Assembly: GCA_947488645.1 (NCBI GenBank)
Contig: CANLAC010000019.1
Coordinates: 1 to 12,923 of the forward strand
Source of the DNA: Actinomycetota bacterium
GTDB taxonomy: Bacteria > Actinomycetota > Actinomycetes > Nanopelagicales > Nanopelagicaceae
Reading direction: 5' to 3'
Length of the DNA: 12,923 nt
Part shown: positions 7,191 through 12,923 of the stretch, one piece after another
How the letters are laid out: every line of letters begins with the position of its first letter
How positions within the stretch are numbered: the first letter of the stretch is position 1
The notes under the pieces: model-generated
Database searches by the model: none
The model's input: only the letters and a program-made list of their open reading frames with translations
What the model was told of the DNA's origin: nothing
Made by a program: the position numbers and the translations under genes

Positions 7191-8209
7191 GCGCCAATGC
7201 CATCTAGTGCTAGACCGCTAATTTCTGCCAGTCCACAGATCAAATTGGCGTTCTGAATAGCTTGTCCGGCAGCACCTTTACCGAGATTATCAATTGCAAC
7301 AGAGACAACTAAACGATTTGTGTGTTCGTCAACTGCCACCTGCAACTGAACTTTGTTGCTTCCAGTAACAGCACTTGTCTTTGGCATTTGACCTAACGGT
7401 AAAACATCAATGAAGAATTCAGAGGCGTAGTGCTTTGCAAAAAGATCATGGGCTTGCTGTGTGGTAAGAGCAGAGGTTAGTTTGGCTGTGATGGTTGAGA
7501 GAATCCCACGGGGCATTGGTGCAAGGATTGGAGTAAAAGAAATCTTTGCCGGCTTCTGCGCTACAGCCGAAAGGGCTTGCTCAATCTCTGGTGTGTGCTG
7601 ATGGACGCCACCAAACTTATAGGAGGTGAGCGATCCCATAACCTCACTTCCAATCAGATTGATCTTTGCATTACGTCCAGCACCTGTTGTTCCTGATGCT
7701 GCAACAACGACAATGTCTGATACATCGATCATGTTTAGGGCCGGTGCTATGCCTAAAGCAATAGAGGTCGCATAGCAACCAGGATTTGCTACCTTGCTTT
7801 CCTTTTTAATTGCCTCACGTTGTCCAGGTGCTAACTCAGGTAATCCATACACCCACGCGCCTGCGTGCTTTCCGCCGTAATACTTTTCCCACTGGGCAGC
7901 ATCTTCTAATCTAAAGTCTGCGCCAAGATCAACGATCTTCACAGTAGCTGGAATCTTTGCGATCAACGACGCTGATTCACCATGTGGGAGTGCAAGAAAA
8001 ACTAGCTCGAGGGTTGAAAAATCGATCGAATCGGTTGATACAAAACTTCTACCCGCATAGCTTTGAAGCTGTGGATGCACAGCTGTCACCTGCTCCCCCG
8101 CATTTGAATGCGCACTGACCACTGTTACTTGAAAATGTGGATGGATGGCAAGCAACCTTAAGAGCTCTCCGCCTGCATACCCGCTTGCACCGATGACCGC
8201 TGTTTTCAT
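7187..8209 (-). CDS. argC: N-acetyl-gamma-glutamyl-phosphate reductase
   Basis: NADPH-dependent enzyme that reduces acetylglutamyl phosphate, the product of ArgB, to the semialdehyde used by ArgD. The 340-residue length is standard. The nucleotide-binding start is GASGYAGGELLRLL (7-20) and the catalytic cysteine is C145 in ANPGCYATS (141-149). First gene of the arg operon, 47 nt after pheT. I see no Shine-Dalgarno sequence before the ATG at 8209; with the best -10 candidate at 8228-8233 the 5' leader would be only about 12 nt, which is not unusual in actinobacteria. The operator-like inverted repeat at 8233-8260 directly upstream implies control by arginine through ArgR. Confidence 0.97.
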   Translation of the reverse strand: MKTAVIGASGYAGGELLRLLAIHPHFQVTVVSAHSNAGEQVTAVHPQLQSYAGRSFVSTDSIDFSTLELVFLALPHGESASLIAKIPATVKIVDLGADFRLEDAAQWEKYYGGKHAGAWVYGLPELAPGQREAIKKESKVANPGCYATSIALGIAPALNMIDVSDIVVVAASGTTGAGRNAKINLIGSEVMGSLTSYKFGGVHQHTPEIEQALSAVAQKPAKISFTPILAPMPRGILSTITAKLTSALTTQQAHDLFAKHYASEFFIDVLPLGQMPKTSAVTGSNKVQLQVAVDEHTNRLVVSVAIDNLGKGAAGQAIQNANLICGLAEISGLALDGIGA

Positions 8210-8227
8210 GGGCTAAGCGTAAAGGAT

Positions 8228-8256
8228 ATTCTATAATTATGCAATCTTATGCATAA
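8228..8256 (-). promoter_or_regulatory. Candidate argC promoter under the ARG box
   Basis: On the minus strand TAGAAT (8233-8228) matches the -10 consensus at 5 of 6 positions. The hexamer 17 nt upstream, TTATGC (8256-8251), is a poor -35, as could be expected if the site is shared with the operator. Transcription would start near 8221, about 12 nt before the argC ATG. ArgR bound at 8233-8260 would cover the -35, the spacer and the edge of the -10. Confidence 0.45.
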
Positions 8257-8260
8257 TTAT
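8233..8260 (-). promoter_or_regulatory. ArgR operator (ARG box) upstream of argC
   Basis: A perfect 10-bp inverted repeat, ATAATTATGC at 8233-8242 and GCATAATTAT at 8251-8260, is separated by 8 bp. The 18-bp core read on the minus strand, TATGCATAAGATTGCATA (8255-8238), matches the E. coli ARG box pattern WNTGAATWWWWATTCANW at most positions, with GCAT in place of GAAT, a form I recall from actinobacterial ARG boxes. The plus strand also holds three TTATGC copies at 8237, 8247 and 8257, exactly 10 bp apart. The repeat overlaps the pheT stop codon (8259-8257) and the argC promoter. argR is in the operon it would control. Confidence 0.8.
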
Positions 8261-10713
8261 GCGGTACGGACAACAGCTCCGAACTTAGCCACTGCAACGG
8301 CAGTAGCCGCCTCACGCATGGCCGATACCTCTTCGCCTGTAAGGGTGCGATCCTGTGCTCGGAAGACCAGCGTGAAGGCGAGCGAAATCTTGCCATCACC
8401 AATCTTGTCGTAGCGATCAAAAAGGGTGATGGATTCAAGCAACTCCCCTGCGCCTTCGCGAAGTGCACCTTCAATATCTGCCGCACTTACAGTTGATTCA
8501 ACAATCAAGGCCACATCTTGAACAGCAGCTGGCATTGTGCCAACAGTTGTTGGTCGAACCAGCGCCGAATCAGGCAGTGCACTGAGGGCAACGGCAAAAG
8601 CCACTGAGCGTTCAGGCAGGCCATAGGCGGCAACTATGCGTGGATGAAGTTCACCTGCATGTGCAACAGCTTTGCCATTAACAATTAATTCGGCGCAACG
8701 ACCAGGATGCCATGGGGCTAGATCTGAACGAGCAACGCTCCATTTGAGATTACACAGCGCCAAGACATCTTGAGCATAAGCGATTGCATCCTGCCAATTG
8801 TAGGCACGTGCCTTGCCTTGCCAATTTTCATTTTCCGTTTTTCCGACAAACAATCCTGCAACGTGATATCCCTGTGGTGGAACACTTGCAAAGATTTCAT
8901 CAATAAGCTTTTGATTAGGTCGCTTAGATAGATCAGGTGAGACAGCTGGTACCAATTTCTGCGAACTCCGAAAGATTGAACCCATCTCAAAGATTGCAAA
9001 ATCTTTTGCGCCACGGCTGATATTGCGTTGAGCAACTTCAATCAATCCAGGAACTAAGTGAACACGCATCAGCGGGAACTCTTCTGACATTGGGTTTGCA
9101 ACTTTATATGTAGAAGCACGCTCCCCCACAAAACCCATGGAATCAATAGTTGCTTGATTGGTAAATGGGAAGGTTTGAACTTCTGCCAGTCCTCGGCTTG
9201 CCAGCATTGTGGCTACTGCCCGGCGACGCTTTTGCGTTGGGGTCAATGTTGCATGCAAAGGACGTGGAGGCAATACAGAAGGAATCTTGTCGTAGCCGAT
9301 CATGCGAGCTACCTCTTCAGTAAAGTCTGCAGCCGTCAAAAGATCTGCTCGCCATGATGGCGGATCTACTGTGAAACTCTTCTCGTCAACATCGCACCCG
9401 ATAACACGAAGTACCTCGGCTACCTTCTTGGCTGGAATATCAAAGCCCAAAGTCTTGGAAACATAAGCAGGATCAATGGTGACCAAAGGTGCATATATAG
9501 GCTCTCCATCAACCACAGTTGCCACATGCTTGGCTGAACTATGAGCGGTAAGCAGTTGCACGAAACGAGCAGATGCAAACTCAGCCAATGATGGATCAAC
9601 ACTGCGCTCTAAGCGACGTGATGCTTCAGATGAAAGCTTGTGACGGCGAGAGTTCTTTGCAATACACACTGGGCAAAAATGAACAGCTTCAAGTGCGATA
9701 TCAGTTGTTGTCTCTGTAATTTCAGATGATAATCCGCCCATAGTTCCAGCAAGTGCTAACGGTTGATCGTCATCACACACCATGAGGTCATCGGCATTTA
9801 ACATTCTTTCCTGACCATCAAGTGTTACAAACTTCTGAGCTTTACCGGCTCGTTTAACAGTTAGGCCACCCTTAATTTTTGACTTATCAAATGCGTGCAA
9901 AGGCTGACCAAGTTCTAACATGACGTAGTTTGTAACATCGACAACTAAAGAAATAGAGCGCATACCCATCTTTTCGATGCGTCGGCGCATCCAGATAGGT
10001 GTTGTGGCTTTTGGATCAAAGTTAGACAAGGTACGAAGGTAGAAAACAGATGCCGTTGACTTGTCTGCAATCTTTGCACTCACACCTTTGCCGGTCTCTT
10101 CAAACTTTAATGTTCGCAAGGCTTCAACAGGATCTGTGAACTTCAACCCCAAAGACCCCGCCACCTCACGTGCTATGCCGCGAATGCTTAAGGCATAACC
10201 ACGGTCAGGGTTGACCGCAACATCAAAAATAACATCATTGATCTGCAGCGCTTCAATGGCATCCCCGCCAATTGCTACTTCACTTTCAGCAAAAACCATG
10301 ATGCCAGCGTGATCATCGCTAATTCCAAGTTCGCGGCCTGAACAAATCATTCCATTGGAGGTCTTGCCGTAGGTTTCGCGTGCACCAATTTTAAAGTCCC
10401 CTGGCAGCACTGCTCCCGGCAAAGCTGCGACAACTAAATCCCCCACTGCAAAATTAGTTGCACCGCAAATAACATAACGAGTTTGTCCTTCACCGCAATC
10501 CAAACCAACATAGCGAATAGGCTTTTTAAACTCAGTTATCTCTTCGATAGATAAAACCTTGGCAAACCTAAGCGGACCCGTTAAATCAGCGCCTTGCTTA
10601 ATGATCTCTTCAACCTCAAATCCAACCCGAATGAGTCCATCTGAAATTTGCTCAGCTGTTACAGATGCTGGGATATCAACAAACTCTTTAATCCAGGACA
10701 AAGGCGCACGCAT
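8257..10713 (-). CDS. pheT: Phenylalanyl-tRNA synthetase beta subunit
   Basis: Beta subunit of the alpha2-beta2 PheRS that charges tRNA-Phe; it carries the editing site and tRNA-binding modules. The 818-residue protein shows the full domain order: N-terminal MRAPLSWIKEFVD, an OB-fold tRNA-binding domain (about 40-150, with ICGATNF and NGMICSGRELG), the B3/B4 editing region (about 210-375), B5 (about 405-475), the catalytic-like fold (about 490-690, with NPMSEEFPLMR) and the C-terminal anticodon-binding FDX-ACB domain (about 724-817). In the segment before RRHKLSSEASRRLER, where I expect a D-P-x-S type sequence, this protein has CPVC (347-350). The ATG shares one base with the pheS stop (TAATG, 10713). 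The stop codon lies within the putative ARG box. Confidence 0.97.
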   Translation of the reverse strand: MRAPLSWIKEFVDIPASVTAEQISDGLIRVGFEVEEIIKQGADLTGPLRFAKVLSIEEITEFKKPIRYVGLDCGEGQTRYVICGATNFAVGDLVVAALPGAVLPGDFKIGARETYGKTSNGMICSGRELGISDDHAGIMVFAESEVAIGGDAIEALQINDVIFDVAVNPDRGYALSIRGIAREVAGSLGLKFTDPVEALRTLKFEETGKGVSAKIADKSTASVFYLRTLSNFDPKATTPIWMRRRIEKMGMRSISLVVDVTNYVMLELGQPLHAFDKSKIKGGLTVKRAGKAQKFVTLDGQERMLNADDLMVCDDDQPLALAGTMGGLSSEITETTTDIALEAVHFCPVCIAKNSRRHKLSSEASRRLERSVDPSLAEFASARFVQLLTAHSSAKHVATVVDGEPIYAPLVTIDPAYVSKTLGFDIPAKKVAEVLRVIGCDVDEKSFTVDPPSWRADLLTAADFTEEVARMIGYDKIPSVLPPRPLHATLTPTQKRRRAVATMLASRGLAEVQTFPFTNQATIDSMGFVGERASTYKVANPMSEEFPLMRVHLVPGLIEVAQRNISRGAKDFAIFEMGSIFRSSQKLVPAVSPDLSKRPNQKLIDEIFASVPPQGYHVAGLFVGKTENENWQGKARAYNWQDAIAYAQDVLALCNLKWSVARSDLAPWHPGRCAELIVNGKAVAHAGELHPRIVAAYGLPERSVAFAVALSALPDSALVRPTTVGTMPAAVQDVALIVESTVSAADIEGALREGAGELLESITLFDRYDKIGDGKISLAFTLVFRAQDRTLTGEEVSAMREAATAVAVAKFGAVVRTA

Positions 10714-11726
10714 TACAGGCCAACTCCAAACTGACGTGTAAAGCGCAGATCGCCTTCAACGATGTCGTGCATATCGGTAATACCGTGACGCACCATCAGC
10801 GTGCGCTCAAGTCCCATGCCAAAGGCAAACCCACTATAAACATCTGTATCAATCCCACAAGTAGCAAGCACCTTTGGGTTAACCATTCCGCAACCGCCCC
10901 ATTCAATCCAGCGATTATTAAAGAAAATATCTACTTCAGCACTTGGCTCAGTGAAAGGAAAGAAAGATGGCCGCAATCGTGTTGTGACATCTGGACCAAA
11001 CATATGTCGAGCAAAGTTATCGAGCGTTCCTTTGAGGTGGGCCATCGTGATGCCCTTATCAATCACTAGTCCTTCTACTTGATGAAAGACCGGACTGTGG
11101 GTTGCATCCAGCTCATCTGCTCTAAATGTTCGTCCAGGACAGACAACATAAATTGGTGGCTCCTGTGTAAGCATGGTGCGGATTTGCACAGGTGATGTGT
11201 GAGTTCGCAAAACCATTCCAGATTCAACTGGTTCGATGAAAAAAGTGTCCTGCATTGTGCGTGCTGGGTGATCTGCGGGAATGTTAAGCGCATCAAAATT
11301 GAGCCATCCTGATTCAAGTTCAGGACCTTCTTCAACAGCAAAACCTTGCTCAATAAAGAAATCAGAAACTTCATTTTTAATAATTGTAATTGGATGTAAA
11401 CCACCACGATGTGAGCGATTTACTGGCAAAGTGATGTCGACAACTTCTTCAAGCAAAACTTTGCGATCACGTTCGGCTTCAAGTACTGCTGTTGCATCAG
11501 CTAAAGCTTGGGCTATCTCCGCCTTTGCCTCGCCAATTACTTTTCCAAAGCTTGCTTTATCTTCAGGTGAAAGCGCACCCAACCCACGAGATGCCAAGGC
11601 AATTGGAGATTTGTCCCCAGCATGAGCAAGTCGGGCAGTTTTAAGAGAATCTAGGTCTGTGGCGGAGGCGAAAGCCTTACGGGCATCTTGTACCCAGGTT
11701 GAAATCTCCTCAACGCGCATAGGCAT
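10713..11726 (-). CDS. pheS: Phenylalanyl-tRNA synthetase alpha subunit
   Basis: Catalytic alpha subunit of PheRS, class II. With the ATG at 11726 it has 337 residues. The N-terminal coiled-coil arm covers about 5-95. The catalytic core follows, with the motif 1 region at about 110-135 (HPITIIKNEVSDFF), MQDTFF, motif 2 TFRADELDATHSPVFHQVEG (200-219), the FTEPSAEVD stretch and motif 3 GMGLER (303-308). The reading frame stays open to an ATG at 11819, but that would overlap the methyltransferase gene by 71 nt and add 31 residues unlike PheS, so I reject it. ATG at 11720 is an equally good alternative; the only SD-like sequence, AAAGGG near 11740, is rather distant. It follows the methyltransferase gene by 22 nt and is coupled to pheT (TAATG). 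Confidence 0.95.
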   Translation of the reverse strand: MPMRVEEISTWVQDARKAFASATDLDSLKTARLAHAGDKSPIALASRGLGALSPEDKASFGKVIGEAKAEIAQALADATAVLEAERDRKVLLEEVVDITLPVNRSHRGGLHPITIIKNEVSDFFIEQGFAVEEGPELESGWLNFDALNIPADHPARTMQDTFFIEPVESGMVLRTHTSPVQIRTMLTQEPPIYVVCPGRTFRADELDATHSPVFHQVEGLVIDKGITMAHLKGTLDNFARHMFGPDVTTRLRPSFFPFTEPSAEVDIFFNNRWIEWGGCGMVNPKVLATCGIDTDVYSGFAFGMGLERTLMVRHGITDMHDIVEGDLRFTRQFGVGL

Positions 11727-11748
11727 AACTCTATCTTGTAGCCCTTTA

Positions 11749-12528
11749 CTAACGTGGCATATTTGATAGGTGATACATAACAATCGAAGCCGCCGCTGAA
11801 AGATTGAGGCTTTCGGCATTGCCCGGCATCGGAATACTTACGACCTCAATCGATTCCATATTCTGCCCCGTCGTCAATCCGCGAGCTTCATTTCCAAATA
11901 TTGCGAGGGTGTCCCCCGACATTTGGTACTGACTTAAACTCTTTGATCCTGCTGCGCCAAGTGAAAACGCCTTAACTCCCGTTGCTAGAACTTCATCAAT
12001 AGCAACAGATTCAAATACTGGAATATGCCACAAAGATCCTGCAGTACTTCGCACAACCTTAGGTGAATACATATCAACGCTACCTGGTGAAGTAATGACC
12101 GCATCCATTGCAAATGCATCGGCTGAACGCAAAATCGTGCCGGCATTTCCTGGATCTTGCACCTCTGAGAGGTAAATGAATCTGCGGGATCCATTAAGTG
12201 CGATTGAATTCAAATTAACCTGCGGAATCGTGCACACCGCCAGAATTCCTTGTGGCGTGATGGTTTCTGACATTTCCTTCATTACTTCATCACTGACATC
12301 AACAACATTAAAGGCTGACAAATCTGAAACTTCTTCAACCTTGCTACGACCCTTGTTGGTTACATATAGAGTTTCAATTCTTGGTCCACTGTTTGAACTC
12401 AGTGCTTCGCGGGCACATTGCAAACCTTCTGCAACAAATTGGCCGGCGGCTTTTCTTTCCTTTACGCCCCTTGAACCAATAAGAGCCTTAACCCGCGCAA
12501 CATGTGGCGAGTTAAGGCTCTCAATCAT
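11749..12528 (-). CDS. SpoU/TrmH-family RNA 2'-O-ribose methyltransferase (TsnR-like)
   Basis: Predicted SAM-dependent methyltransferase of the trefoil-knot SPOUT class acting on rRNA or tRNA ribose; the target nucleotide cannot be read from sequence. It has 259 residues. An N-terminal substrate-binding domain (about 8-100, SPHVARVKALI and AGQFVAEG) precedes the knot domain. The three family motifs are present: motif 1 VQDPGNAGTILRSADAF (123-139, with N128 and R134), motif 2 FGNEARGL (211-218) and motif 3 IPMPGNAESLNLSAAASI (232-249). It starts 9 nt after rplT without a clear ribosome site, so coupling to rplT is likely. In Mycobacterium a gene of this family (tsnR) occupies the same place between rplT and pheS, supporting an old operon of translation genes. 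Confidence 0.9.
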   Translation of the reverse strand: MIESLNSPHVARVKALIGSRGVKERKAAGQFVAEGLQCAREALSSNSGPRIETLYVTNKGRSKVEEVSDLSAFNVVDVSDEVMKEMSETITPQGILAVCTIPQVNLNSIALNGSRRFIYLSEVQDPGNAGTILRSADAFAMDAVITSPGSVDMYSPKVVRSTAGSLWHIPVFESVAIDEVLATGVKAFSLGAAGSKSLSQYQMSGDTLAIFGNEARGLTTGQNMESIEVVSIPMPGNAESLNLSAAASIVMYHLSNMPR

Positions 12529-12537
12529 TATTGGAAC

Positions 12538-12897
12538 TTAGAGTGCTGCAAGGCTCTTGCGAGCTACATCAACAAGTGTCTTGAATGTTGCAGGATCATT
12601 TGTTGCCAGCTCTGAAAGAACACGACGATCAACCTCAACACCTGAAGCCTTTAGGCCCTGGATGAAACGGTTGTAGGTAAGACCATGTTCGCGGCAACCT
12701 GCGTTGATGCGTTGGATCCATAGACGACGGAAATCGCCTTTCTTATCTTTACGGTCATTAAATGCATAAACCATAGAGTGCGTAACTTGCTCTTTCGCCT
12801 TTGTGAAAAGACGTGAACGTTGCCCGCGGTAACCGCTTGCACGTTCTAGAGTTGTACGACGCTTCTTGGCTGCGTGGACTCCGCGCTTTACTCTCAT
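12538..12897 (-). CDS. rplT: Large-subunit ribosomal protein L20
   Basis: L20 binds 23S rRNA early in 50S assembly. The 119-residue basic protein has the family hallmarks: MRVKRGVHAAKKRR at the N-terminus, ASGYRGQRSRLF (20-31), RRLWIQRINAGCREHG (57-72) and LTYNRFIQGLKASG (73-86). A consensus ribosome site AAGGAG at 12910-12905 lies 7 nt before the ATG and overlaps the end of the preceding L35 gene. The infC-rpmI-rplT order is widespread. In E. coli and Bacillus this operon is controlled by L20 or L20-like leader structures upstream of rpmI; that part is outside the window. Confidence 0.98.
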   Translation of the reverse strand: MRVKRGVHAAKKRRTTLERASGYRGQRSRLFTKAKEQVTHSMVYAFNDRKDKKGDFRRLWIQRINAGCREHGLTYNRFIQGLKASGVEVDRRVLSELATNDPATFKTLVDVARKSLAAL

Positions 12898-12908
12898 TTA
12901 ACCGCTCC

Positions 12909-12923
12909 TTACTTCAAACCAAG
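12909..12923 (-). CDS. rpmI: Ribosomal protein L35, last codons (partial)
   Basis: The minus strand at the window edge reads CTT GGT TTG AAG TAA, that is Leu-Gly-Leu-Lys-stop. It ends 11 nt before the rplT ATG. A C-terminus of this kind (L-G-x-K) is usual for L35, and rpmI almost always precedes rplT. Only four codons are visible, so the call rests mainly on gene order. Confidence 0.55.
   Translation of the reverse strand, partial: LGLK

Noticed and set aside
11727..11819. 31-residue N-terminal extension of PheS from ATG 11819
   Set aside because: It would overlap the end of the methyltransferase gene by 71 nt, its sequence is unlike PheS, and normal starts exist at 11726 and 11720.

Overview
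This is a single-strand, streamlined piece of an actinobacterial chromosome: every gene I can support reads on the minus strand. The 5' part of the 16S rRNA gene, the mid-40s GC content (estimated by eye), the very short or overlapping gene junctions and the order rpmI-rplT-tsnR-pheS-pheT-argC-argJ-argB-argD-argR-argH-tyrS all fit Actinobacteria. The 16S sequence, including its short V1 loop and the stretch at the window edge, looks most like the freshwater acI lineage (Nanopelagicales). That lineage call is recognition from memory and needs a database comparison.

Layout in transcription order, from the right edge leftwards. (1) 12923-11749: the last codons of rpmI (L35), rplT (L20) and a SpoU/TrmH-type RNA 2'-O-methyltransferase of the TsnR kind. 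(2) 11726-8257: pheS and pheT, the two subunits of phenylalanyl-tRNA synthetase. (3) A 47-bp gap holding a strong inverted repeat that I read as an ArgR operator (ARG box) over the argC promoter. (4) 8209-2201: argC, argJ, argB, argD, argR and argH, each overlapping the next by 1-11 nt. They cover acetylated ornithine synthesis, its own repressor and the last step to arginine. argF and argG, which sit inside this cluster in Mycobacterium, are absent. (5) 2204-939: tyrS, whose start codon overlaps the argH stop. (6) 938-399: the ribosomal RNA promoter and leader region, with two promoter-like pairs, a GAAA-capped hairpin, a boxA-like element and a pair of mutually exclusive hairpins. (7) 398-1: the first ~400 nt of 16S rRNA, running off the window.

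The window joins translation genes (L35, L20, RNA methylase, PheRS, TyrRS, rRNA) with arginine synthesis. ArgR made in the operon would sense arginine and repress from the argC operator. The ArgB here starts directly at its kinase core and also lacks the C-terminal arginine-binding signature, so control of this pathway may rest on transcription rather than on classical feedback inhibition of the kinase. tyrS, at the operon's end, may share that control unless an internal promoter serves it.

I found no mobile element, CRISPR array, tRNA gene, defence gene or unknown protein-coding gene. The points of interest are regulatory and structural rather than a new multi-gene system.
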